Part shown: positions 6,921-11,795 of the stretch, piece after piece
Layout: the number at the start of each line of letters is the position of its first letter
Numbering within the stretch: position 1 is the first letter of the stretch
NCBI GenBank assembly: GCA_021779635.1
Contig: JAJYAH010000143.1
Span: 1 to 11,795, forward strand
Direction of reading: 5' to 3'
Source: Pseudomonadota bacterium
GTDB lineage: Bacteria > Pseudomonadota > Alphaproteobacteria > Rhizobiales > Xanthobacteraceae
DNA: 11,795 nucleotides
Translations under genes and position numbers: made by a program
The notes under the pieces: generated by a model
Databases searched by the model: none
The model's input: only the letters and a program-made list of their open reading frames with translations
What the model was told of the DNA's origin: nothing

Positions 6921-8462
6921 CTACATCGCAAACCAGGCATGGAGGAACAGGGTGTTGTTGTCGTGGGCGGCGACCGTGGTGCCGTTTAGCTTGTTGTAAT
7001 AGGTGTACTGCAGGCCGACGCGGGCGTTGAACCATGGCCAGCCGATCATCTTGCTGGCCCCGAACGGGATGTAGGCGATCTCGGCCATGAAGCCGTCCGT
7101 GTTCGGTGTCGAGGCGGCCCCGGTGACGGGATCGGTCCCGTACAGGTTCATGTCGGCGGTGCCCCATTGATTGAAATATTGCCCGGTGAACACGACCCTG
7201 TTGTCGGCACCGTAGGCGAATGAAGCCTGCAGCTTGAGGCTGTTGAGCTGGTTGGTGGGATTGGACGCACTCGCGTTGAGGAAGCTCGCATCCAATTGCT
7301 GAAACTCGCGGATATAACTGCCCCGCAAGGTCAGCCAGTAATTGTCGCCTTGATACTGATATTGGGTGTCGAAGCCGATATCGGTGAACCTGTCGGTTTG
7401 TGGGAACACATCGGTCGACCAGCTCGCGAAGCTTGTATCAACCCAGGGATGGACGTTGAACTGCGCTCCGAATGCGCCGATCATCCACGTATTCCTGCCC
7501 CAGTGCGGTTCCAGCGCAATGCGCCAATAGGGCGCGATGTTGCCGAGCTGACCCGGCCCAGCGAACGGATCGGTACCCAGCGCGTTCTGCTGGCTGAAGC
7601 CGAGCGTCTTGTAGCCGGTGATTTCCAGATAAAGCAGATCATTGATAAAGGTATAGGCGCCGACGCCGCCGACATGCGCGGCAAACGCGCCCTCGATCGC
7701 CGTATTATGACCCTGTAGGCCAAGGATCGTCGAACCGGCGTAAGGAAAGGACCATGCCGGTGTGGTGTTCCAGACATCCTGAACGGTCGGGTTATTGTTG
7801 GCCGTGATGCCGTAGATCAGGTCGAGCGGCCCGATGCGGGCCGTGCTGGCATAGCGAACGTCGGTATTGTCCCACGTCCAGGTGTGGCCGAATGGATCGC
7901 CAAATCCTCCGGGCGGCACCGCGTTATAGGTGACTTGCGCGAAGGCACCGATATTGTCGGTGATCGCGCCACCGTAGAACGCGCTGAACGGCGAGAGCAC
8001 GACATTGTTGTTCGCGCTATAGGGGTCGGCACCAGTCAGCGGCGCCTGGGTGTGCGTGTAACCGACGATCGCCATCATCGAGATCGGCGGGACGTAATCC
8101 TTGTCAGCCTCCGGAGTCGCCGAAGTCGAGGGCAGCGATTTAACATAGCCGAGCATCTTGTCGTACTCGGCGCGCGCGTCCTGAGCGCCTTTGGACGAAA
8201 ACGGCGTCGTCTGGAATTCGCCGCCGCCGGTGGTATATCCGAGCAGCTTGAACCTGCGGCCATAGGGGGTCAGCGCGGGAAAATCGGTGTGACAGGTACC
8301 GCAGGGTTGTCCGGTCTGCCGCGCGAAGCTCGGCAGGGCTTGTGCCGGCGGCGCAAAACCGATCGTCAGGAAACCGATCGCGAGGGCAACAAGTGCAGCG
8401 GCAGCCAACAGCCTGCAGTTGCCGAAACGTGGGGTCGTGGAATGCCCGCCATTGCCTTGCAT
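6921..8462 (-). CDS. Cyc2-like monohaem cytochrome/outer-membrane porin fusion
   Basis: Counting from the ATG at 8462 (513 aa), a long signal peptide (about 1-42, ending PPAQA) is followed by LPSFARQTGQPCGTCH, one haem site at 54-58, and then FPALTPYGRRFKLLGY (61-76). This 'ARQTG..C..CH...P.L..FGR.FK..GY' block matches what I recall of Cyc2, the Fe(II)-oxidising cytochrome-porin. The remaining 430 residues have no further haem sites and are rich in Gly, Asn and aromatics with alternating strands such as YWRIALEPHWGRNTWMIGAFG and YWLTLRGSYIREF. The end, LFLHAWFAM, is strand-like. That fits an outer-membrane barrel plugged by a haem domain. The frame continues upstream to an ATG at 8609, but that stretch does not look like a leader; a GTG at 8504 is possible. 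It leads the leftward operon. Confidence 0.8.
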   Translation of the reverse strand: MQGNGGHSTTPRFGNCRLLAAAALVALAIGFLTIGFAPPAQALPSFARQTGQPCGTCHTDFPALTPYGRRFKLLGYTTGGGEFQTTPFSSKGAQDARAEYDKMLGYVKSLPSTSATPEADKDYVPPISMMAIVGYTHTQAPLTGADPYSANNNVVLSPFSAFYGGAITDNIGAFAQVTYNAVPPGGFGDPFGHTWTWDNTDVRYASTARIGPLDLIYGITANNNPTVQDVWNTTPAWSFPYAGSTILGLQGHNTAIEGAFAAHVGGVGAYTFINDLLYLEITGYKTLGFSQQNALGTDPFAGPGQLGNIAPYWRIALEPHWGRNTWMIGAFGAQFNVHPWVDTSFASWSTDVFPQTDRFTDIGFDTQYQYQGDNYWLTLRGSYIREFQQLDASFLNASASNPTNQLNSLKLQASFAYGADNRVVFTGQYFNQWGTADMNLYGTDPVTGAASTPNTDGFMAEIAYIPFGASKMIGWPWFNARVGLQYTYYNKLNGTTVAAHDNNTLFLHAWFAM

Positions 8463-8604
8463 CGCGCGCCATTTCGTTGTTTGCGACGCTTCGTGCCCCC
8501 GCACGAAATCTGAATCCGCCTGAATCAATGATAATCGAAGAGCCGTGAACGCAGCTAAGACAAAAGCCCGCGATGAACCGGATTTCTCAGCGGAGTGACA
8601 TTTG

Positions 8605-8621
8605 TACAACTGTTAGTTGTA
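8605..8621. promoter_or_regulatory. Dyad TACAACT-GTT-AGTTGTA, possible operator
   Basis: TACAACTGTTAGTTGTA is a perfect inverted repeat with 7-bp arms and a 3-bp centre, in the divergent region upstream of the Cyc2-like gene. Its length and symmetry suit a dimeric regulator. It also overlaps the uppermost possible ATG (8609) of that reading frame, which argues for a start further in. No cognate regulator is identified. Confidence 0.5.
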
Positions 8622-8642
8622 AGCGCATAAATCAGCGCTCGG

Positions 8643-8659
8643 CGAAATATCTTATTTCG
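8643..8659. promoter_or_regulatory. Dyad CGAAATA-TCT-TATTTCG, possible operator
   Basis: This is a second perfect inverted repeat with the same 7-3-7 layout as the one at 8605-8621, but a different sequence. Their centres lie 38 bp apart. It is AT-rich against a GC-rich background, as expected of promoter DNA. Function is inferred from symmetry and position only. Confidence 0.45.
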
Positions 8660-8687
8660 TCGCTCATCGAATCCGACACTAGCAGAA

Positions 8688-8709
8688 ACGGCCGACTTTA
8701 TCCGGCCGT
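8688..8709. promoter_or_regulatory. GC-rich inverted repeat ACGGCCG/CGGCCGT
   Basis: The arms ACGGCCG (8688-8694) and CGGCCGT (8703-8709) are exact complements around an 8-nt spacer. A GC-rich hairpin between divergent genes could insulate leftward from rightward transcription. There is no run of T on either side, so a standard intrinsic terminator is not supported. Confidence 0.4.
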
Positions 8710-8720
8710 CTGCCCACTTA

Positions 8721-8733
8721 TGCACTAAGTGCA
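8721..8733. promoter_or_regulatory. Dyad TGCACT-A-AGTGCA
   Basis: This is a 13-bp perfect palindrome with 6-bp arms, 20 bp upstream of the FNR/FixK-like box. The position suggests a second regulatory input to the rightward cytochrome/HiPIP promoter, but no regulator is assigned. Confidence 0.4.
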
Positions 8734-8752
8734 CCGACCTTCGCGGGAAGCG

Positions 8753-8770
8753 ATTTGATCCAGATCAAAT
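8753..8770. promoter_or_regulatory. FNR/FixK-type box upstream of cytochrome-HiPIP genes
   Basis: ATTTGATCCAGATCAAAT contains the exact FNR/FixK consensus TTGAT-N4-ATCAA at 8755-8768 and is a palindrome with 8-bp arms. In Bradyrhizobium and Rhodopseudomonas, FixK/FnrN/AadR-type activators bind such sites under low oxygen. Its centre is 82 bp upstream of the cytochrome start at 8844. A class II placement would put transcription start near 8803, leaving a leader of about 40 nt. It is about 300 bp from the Cyc2-like start, so control of the leftward operon is less certain. Confidence 0.8.
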
Positions 8771-8843
8771 CAGGCAGGAAAAATTCAGCTGGATCGAACA
8801 GCCCGGTGTGGCGTAACGTGATCAACATTTAAAGGGCGGGCTT

Positions 8844-9485
8844 ATGCGCATTCTCTCGGCACTGCTGACGGCAGCTTTCGCGATCGCCCTCCCGGCACAG
8901 CTGCAAGCGGAAGACAAGGCCAAGGCCGACTTCTCGCAACAGGAGCTTGAGGCCAAAATCGCCTATTGCAAAACCTGTCATGGGGTGTCGGGGCAAGGTT
9001 TTCGTGGATCGTTTCCAATGCCGCGGCTGGCAGGACAGCAGCCCGAATACCTTGCCAATCAGTTGCAGGCGTTTATCGATCGCAGGCGCACAAACCCCGT
9101 GATGTTTAACGTGGCGCATGTGCTGAGTCCGGCGATGCTCAAGGCACTGGCCGAGCATTTCAAGGACCTCAACCCTAAACCGCTGGGAGGGGGCTCGAAG
9201 GAACTCGCGGCTGCGGGCAAGAAAATCTACGAAGAAGGCGTACCCAGCGCCGAGGTTCCTCCGTGCGCTACCTGTCACGGCGCGGAAGCAAAGGGCGCTG
9301 ATGCATTTCCTCGCCTGGCAGGACAGCTCAATGATTATGTCACAAAGAAACTTCTGAACTGGAGCAAGGAACGCGGTCAGGATCCGGCCAAGCCCGACAA
9401 CTCGGCCATTATGCAACCGATCGCGCATGGCCTGACCGAGGATCAGGTGAATGCCGTCGCTGCGTATCTCAGTTATCTCGAATAG
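8844..9485 (+). CDS. Dihaem c4-like cytochrome c, exported (paralogue)
   Basis: The 213-residue product has a Sec signal peptide (1-22, ending QLQA). Haem sites are CKTCH at 42-46 and CATCH at 141-145. Likely axial Met ligands are Met87 (NPVMFN) and Met190 (SAIM). FPMPRLAGQQPEY and RRRTNPVMFNVAHVLSP follow the first haem and PRLAGQ follows the second. By eye it matches the leftward cytochrome at 5413-6114 over its whole mature length at roughly 60% identity (not computed), so the two are duplicates placed on opposite arms of the locus. AAGGG lies 7 nt before the ATG. The FNR/FixK-like box is 82 bp upstream. A HiPIP gene follows 105 bp downstream on the same strand. Expected role: periplasmic dihaem carrier, probably exchanging electrons with that HiPIP. 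Confidence 0.92.
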   Translation: MRILSALLTAAFAIALPAQLQAEDKAKADFSQQELEAKIAYCKTCHGVSGQGFRGSFPMPRLAGQQPEYLANQLQAFIDRRRTNPVMFNVAHVLSPAMLKALAEHFKDLNPKPLGGGSKELAAAGKKIYEEGVPSAEVPPCATCHGAEAKGADAFPRLAGQLNDYVTKKLLNWSKERGQDPAKPDNSAIMQPIAHGLTEDQVNAVAAYLSYLE

Positions 9486-9590
9486 TTCCGTCGTACCGAG
9501 TCCATAACGCGCGCCGCGCCGACAATCGTCTGCAAGAACCAAAAAGAGCTGTCATTAAGTTGGTTGCCCTCTCACGACAGGATGAAAATC

Positions 9591-9869
9591 ATGGCTGCAC
9601 TATCAGGAATTTCCCGACGGCAGGCGCTGACAATCGCGGCCGGCATGGCCGGAGCCTCGGTCACGGGCGCTGCAGTGGTCGTCGGCACATCCACGCCCGC
9701 GCAGGCGGCCAAGGCATCGCAGAAAATTGTGAAGTATCAGGACACGCCGAAGGGAGATCAACGCTGCGAAAATTGCGTCCAGTTCGAAGCCCCATCATCC
9801 TGCAAAACCGTAGATGGAACGGTTTCTGCGCAGGGCTGGTGCATGGTCTATGCGAAGAAGCCGGCATAA
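9591..9869 (+). CDS. High-potential iron-sulfur protein (HiPIP), Tat-exported
   Basis: From the ATG at 9591 the product has 92 residues. A twin-arginine signal (SRRQALTIAAG, Arg9-Arg10) ends at TPAQA near residue 39, giving a mature protein of about 53 residues. Four Cys at 59, 62, 71 and 84 have the HiPIP spacing C-x2-C-x8-C-x12-C and would hold a [4Fe-4S] cluster. The conserved Tyr49 (KYQDTPKG) and GWCMVY around the last Cys also fit. The mature size and Cys spacing agree with what I recall of PioC from R. palustris TIE-1, part of the phototrophic Fe(II) oxidation system. AGGA lies 8 nt before this ATG; an ATG at 9582 and a TTG at 9564 are alternatives. Tat export fits cofactor insertion in the cytoplasm. 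Expected role: periplasmic one-electron carrier paired with the adjacent cytochrome. Confidence 0.93.
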   Translation: MAALSGISRRQALTIAAGMAGASVTGAAVVVGTSTPAQAAKASQKIVKYQDTPKGDQRCENCVQFEAPSSCKTVDGTVSAQGWCMVYAKKPA

Positions 9870-10093
9870 GCACGGGGGCCTGCAAATTGCGGCGGGGGGA
9901 GTTCGCTATCGGCGGTGGCGCACACGTTTCCCGCCACCAGACAAGTGAACCTAAAAGGCATTTCGAGATTCAGGAGAGCGCTTCGACAGAGTGGGGCGCT
10001 GTTTCCTGCGAAACCGACGCTGGACTGCGACGGATCGGATTCAGGCGCCATAATACACTCGATTCTCATCGAGAATCAGGATTTTCAAAAAAG

Positions 10094-10111
10094 TGGTGCC
10101 CAGGAAAGGAC
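10094..10111 (-). other. tRNA 3'-end fragment, possible att scar
   Basis: Read on the minus strand this is GTCCTTTCCTGGGCACCA. It parses as the end of a T-loop (GT), a T-stem arm (CCTTT), an acceptor arm (CCTGGGC), discriminator A and CCA. I recall tRNA-Leu of Bradyrhizobium beginning GCCCAGG, which would pair with this acceptor arm. No remaining tRNA body is visible on the adjoining side (10112 onward), so it is a fragment. Integrases commonly use tRNA 3' ends as attachment cores. Confidence 0.45.
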
Positions 10112-10152
10112 CCATGCTATACCCGCAAGCAATTGTAATCACTAAATTATCT

Positions 10153-10164
10153 TTGCGCGATTTT
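10153..10164. repeat. 12-bp direct repeat, copy 1 (copy 2 at 11050-11061)
   Basis: TTGCGCGATTTT occurs here and again at 11050-11061. What follows is loosely alike in both places: GGCCAACA-N-AAAGGCCAACA here and GGACCACGAAAAGAACCACA there. The pair brackets the small hypothetical gene and the broken gene. The match is short and could be chance, or a decayed boundary duplication. Confidence 0.4.
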
Positions 10165-10401
10165 GAAAAAGGCCAACACAAAGGCCAACAATTTTTCAGC
10201 GCTTACCGTAGCCGCGCGATCGATCTTCCGACCTCCGTCCTCTAGGCCATCCTCAAGCGCGTCAGTCCGTTCCGCGCCCATGACGGGCGTCAATCGTGCG
10301 CGGCGCAAGTGGGCTTAACGGGGAATGCCGGCCGCAGGTTTTGCGCGCTGCCCGCCGCCGCCGGCTTGCTTTGCGCCATGTAGCCGCGCTTCAATGGCGG
10401 C

Positions 10402-10677
10402 ATGCCCGATACCCCAATTGATTTTAGCGCGCCCGCAGAGCTTCGAAAATGGCCGTCACTCAACAAGCAGCGCGTTAGCGTCTCGCTCGGCGCGCGTCCC
10501 TACATGATCAGTGAAGGCACCCTCGACGAGTGTATCCAGCACTTTATGCAGCTCCGCGAAGCGCAACGTCATCTGTACGAAATTTACACCGCGCCGCAGT
10601 CCGATGTGGTCGGCGCGGTTTTGTCGACGGAACACATCGTCGAGCTGTCCCGGTTGAGAGATTTTCTTGGAAAATAG
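10402..10677 (+). CDS. Small hypothetical protein, 91 aa
   Basis: The 91-residue product is soluble and mixed in charge, with no signal peptide or membrane segment. It runs from PDTPIDFSAPAELRKWPSLN through a probable beta-strand region (RVSVSLGARPYMIS) to a helical region (TLDECIQHFMQLREAQRHLYEIYT), ending in a short helix (VELSRLRDFLGK). I recall similar short proteins in Bradyrhizobium genomes without a known function. The ATG lacks a clear Shine-Dalgarno. The stop lies 6 bp before the GTG of the frameshifted gene that follows, so the two were probably an operon. No function is proposed. Confidence 0.65.
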   Translation: MPDTPIDFSAPAELRKWPSLNKQRVSVSLGARPYMISEGTLDECIQHFMQLREAQRHLYEIYTAPQSDVVGAVLSTEHIVELSRLRDFLGK

Positions 10678-10683
10678 CGCCTG

Positions 10684-10945
10684 GTGAAATTTGCCGCTGA
10701 TCGCCCTCATGCCGACCCCGAGAAAGCCGCTCGCAAGTTGGTCGAGATTGCCAACGCGGTCGAGGCGGTACAGGACGGTCGTATCCATATGAGCCGATCA
10801 ACGGGCCGCTTCTGTATGAGTTGAACGGCAGCCCGACCGAATACAGCGCCGGCCTCAAGCTGGCGATTGCTCGCGGTTGGCTATGGCTGCATGAGTCCGG
10901 AACAATGTAAAGTTTACCCAAGTCAGCGCGGAGTTGTTCGCCTAA
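10684..10945 (+). pseudogene. Broken small gene, two single-base frameshifts
   Basis: Three reading frames join into one plausible protein of about 87 residues. Frame one starts at GTG 10684 (MKFAADRPHADPEKAARKLV...QDGRIH). Near 10790 one base appears lost and a second frame continues (EPINGPLLYELNGSPTEYSA...RGWLWLHESGT). Near 10902 another base appears lost and a third frame finishes (VKFTQVSAELFA, stop at 10943-10945). The joined product resembles a short Bradyrhizobium family I recall, ending 'GWLWLHESGTYVKFTQAG.ELFA'. Each frame alone gives only a fragment: the first stops after 46 codons. The gene follows the 91-aa hypothetical by 6 bp. Sequencing error could also produce this pattern. 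Confidence 0.65.
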
Positions 10946-11049
10946 GGTTCAACCCGATCTGCAACGCTTTGAAGAGCATGAGACGGTTGGACATGTCGCA
11001 AACAGGCGCCGCACTATTGGCGCATCAGTTTGAATATGCTGGCAGTTTC

Positions 11050-11061
11050 TTGCGCGATTTT
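11050..11061. repeat. 12-bp direct repeat, copy 2
   Basis: This is the second TTGCGCGATTTT, 897 bp after the first copy at 10153-10164. It lies in the gene-free 194 bp between the broken gene and the XRE regulator, where I see no other feature. Confidence 0.4.
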
Positions 11062-11139
11062 CGAAACGGACCACGAAAAGAACCACAGAGTTGCGGGGCT
11101 GCCGCAGTCGGCGGGACCCGATTGTCAACGGAGGATGCC

Positions 11140-11379
11140 CTACTTACGCTTGCCGCGATCGAGCTTCGTCGCCGACTGCTTTAGCAACTCGGCGGGTTCG
11201 ACCTGGAGCACCGTCGCGAGCTTGCCCACGATCTTTAGGCTCGCATAGAACACACCCTTTTCAAGTTGGCTCAGATAGCTTCGGCTCACTTCCGCTTGGT
11301 ATGCCAAGTCGTCCTGCGAGAGCCCCTTGGCGTGCCGCAGCCGGCGAAGATTGGTTGCAAACACCTCTCGCAAGTCCAT
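11140..11379 (-). CDS. XRE/Cro-CI family transcriptional regulator, 79 aa
   Basis: The 79-residue protein is essentially a single Cro/CI helix-turn-helix domain. LRRLRHAKGLSQDDLAYQAE (11-30) gives helices 1-2, and VSRSYLSQLEKGVFYASLKI (31-50) holds the recognition helix and the usual 'S.LE.G...AS...' signature. KLATVLQVEPAELL (53-66) closes the fold, and a basic tail (TKLDRGKRK) follows. The size matches the minimal single-domain repressors common on mobile elements and as orphan regulators. A near-perfect inverted repeat lies 19 bp upstream of its ATG, which suggests autoregulation. It is divergent from the exported-protein gene at 11488, whose promoter may share the same operator. No clear Shine-Dalgarno precedes the ATG, and a short or absent leader is possible. 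Confidence 0.88.
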   Translation of the reverse strand: MDLREVFATNLRRLRHAKGLSQDDLAYQAEVSRSYLSQLEKGVFYASLKIVGKLATVLQVEPAELLKQSATKLDRGKRK

Positions 11380-11397
11380 GCGCGAAGCGAAGCAATC

Positions 11398-11429
11398 TGT
11401 TCAAAATATGCACCTCGATATATTGAACA
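11398..11429. promoter_or_regulatory. Probable XRE operator, TGTTCAAAATAT / ATATATTGAACA
   Basis: Arms of 12 bp at 11398-11409 and 11418-11429 are inverted copies with one mismatch around an 8-bp spacer. The site lies between the divergent XRE gene and the gene at 11488. On the minus strand a -35-like TTGTTC (11430-11425) and a -10-like TATTTT (11408-11403) are 16 bp apart and sit within the dyad, so a bound repressor would block the XRE promoter. Autorepression is inferred. Confidence 0.65.
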
Positions 11430-11487
11430 AAATGCCGCGCGGGCGTTAATCTGCTCGCAGTCGGGCTAATTTCAGGGGGGGGCGTTC

Positions 11488-11795
11488 ATGTTTACGGACG
11501 TGCGCGCGGGATGCGCTGCTTCCACAGCGCTCTTCGTGCTGGTTGTTTCGGTCCTTCTCTCGAACCGAGCCCAGGCTCAAGCATCAGACGAGCAGTGCGG
11601 TGCGCTGCTTCAGCAAACGTCGTCGGCGCTCGAAGCCAAGAGCAGCAGGCAGATTGTATTGTCGGAACGTCAGTATCTCACCTGGTGTCGAGAATCCTGT
11701 GTTTCGGCATGGAATAAGGACCCCGTTTTCGGGGTGATCGGCATCCAATCGGGACCCCGGGACAAGGGTCCACAGTGGCTTCCATCAAATCATGG
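11488..11795 (+). CDS. Exported protein of unknown function, 5' part only
   Basis: The frame from ATG 11488 stays open to the window edge (102 codons). A GGGGGG run lies 5 nt upstream and could serve as ribosome binding site. Residues 1-31 form a Sec signal peptide with a hydrophobic core (STALFVLVVSVLL) and a cleavage site at RAQAQA. The mature part has three Cys (37, 67 and 71) and a helical, Gln-rich segment, LLQQTSSALEAKSSRQIVLS, then ERQYLTWCRESC. That segment recalls small rhizobial periplasmic proteins I cannot name. From about residue 75 the style changes, to NKDPVFGVIGIQSGPRDKG, encoded by repeat-like DNA. The gene may therefore be interrupted there rather than continuing natively. 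It is divergent from the XRE gene and may share its operator. Confidence 0.55.
   Translation, partial: MFTDVRAGCAASTALFVLVVSVLLSNRAQAQASDEQCGALLQQTSSALEAKSSRQIVLSERQYLTWCRESCVSAWNKDPVFGVIGIQSGPRDKGPQWLPSNH
11712..11795. mobile_element. Possible IS21-like terminal region at window edge
   Basis: GGACCCCG occurs at 11718-11725 and again at 11752-11759. ACCCCG-TTTT-CGGGGT (11720-11735) forms a perfect short hairpin, and GGGTCC follows near 11766-11771. Spaced, repeated GGGACCCC blocks with 'GTGATCGGCATCC' between them resemble the ends of IS21-family elements as I recall them from Rhizobiales. No transposase is visible before the window ends, so this is tentative. Confidence 0.35.

Larger units (their letters stand above)
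9870..10401. other. Gene-free stretch with hairpin and tRNA-like scar
   Basis: No convincing gene is seen in these 532 bp. It contains a short hairpin, GATTCTC-ATC-GAGAATC, at 10061-10077 and a tRNA 3'-end-like sequence at 10094-10111. An AT-rich segment (about 10125-10200) includes GGCCAACACAAAGGCCAACA, a near-duplicated 9-mer. GC-rich DNA of normal composition then runs up to the next start codon. The AT-rich patch beside a tRNA-like end is what an old integration boundary looks like. Confidence 0.5.

Noticed and set aside
6921..8462. PioB/MtrB-type decahaem-partner porin
   Set aside because: The N-terminus has a full CxxCH haem site with Cyc2-like flanks, and no PioA/MtrA decahaem gene is adjacent.
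7884..8513. 209-codon plus-strand frame opposite the start of the Cyc2-like gene
   Set aside because: It is Arg-rich and without motifs; the minus-strand frame encodes a leader, a haem site and a barrel.
8829..9542. 237-codon minus-strand open frame opposite the dihaem cytochrome
   Set aside because: The plus-strand product has a signal peptide, two haem sites and a ribosome binding site. The opposite frame shows no family features.
9560..10138. 192-codon plus-strand frame overlapping the HiPIP gene and running past it
   Set aside because: It is out of frame with the HiPIP, which has a Tat signal and all four cluster cysteines. The extension beyond 9870 has no recognisable pattern.
10094..10180. 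Complete tRNA gene
   Set aside because: Only the last 18 nt resemble a tRNA; no anticodon arm, D-arm or 5' acceptor arm can be folded from the neighbouring DNA.

Overview
The window looks like chromosome of an alphaproteobacterium of the Bradyrhizobium/Rhodopseudomonas group. The DNA is GC-rich, two interspersed repeats of a kind I recognise from Bradyrhizobium genomes are present (about 173-253 and 3066-3165), and the outer-membrane protein has the 'ADLP...AAP.FSWT.CYVGG' N-terminus common in this order. This assignment rests on recognition, not on a search.

Layout. The left part (1-3308) holds a 13-bp tandem repeat, an MFS transporter, a small EF-hand protein, and a convergent, 3'-overlapping ApbE-type flavin transferase. 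The apparent 5' end of the apbE reading frame runs through an interspersed repeat and is probably not coding. A patatin-like lipoprotein follows on the minus strand (3309-4610).

The centre (4756-9869) is the most interesting part. It is a compact electron-transfer locus built around a divergent promoter region. Leftward run genes for a Cyc2-like protein (one c-type haem fused to an outer-membrane beta-barrel), a small Omp25/31-type beta-barrel, and two dihaem c4-like cytochromes, with tight or overlapping junctions. Rightward run a third dihaem cytochrome, a close paralogue of one of the leftward pair, and a Tat-exported high-potential iron-sulfur protein (HiPIP). The HiPIP has the cysteine spacing I recall for PioC of Rhodopseudomonas palustris. 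The 235-bp control region contains an exact FNR/FixK-type box (TTGAT-CCAG-ATCAA) and at least four other dyads. The simplest reading is an oxygen-regulated route moving electrons across the outer membrane: Cyc2-like protein, then periplasmic dihaem cytochromes and HiPIP, then a terminal acceptor encoded elsewhere. Fe(II) oxidation or another form of extracellular electron uptake is the leading hypothesis. It is an inference from family resemblance and gene order.

The right part (9870-11795) looks like genomic scar tissue. It contains an 18-nt fragment matching the 3' end of a tRNA (probably tRNA-Leu), an AT-rich stretch, a small hypothetical gene, a gene broken by two frameshifts, an XRE-type repressor with a near-perfect operator just upstream, and the start of an exported protein. 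The right edge carries repeats resembling an insertion-sequence end that may interrupt that last gene.
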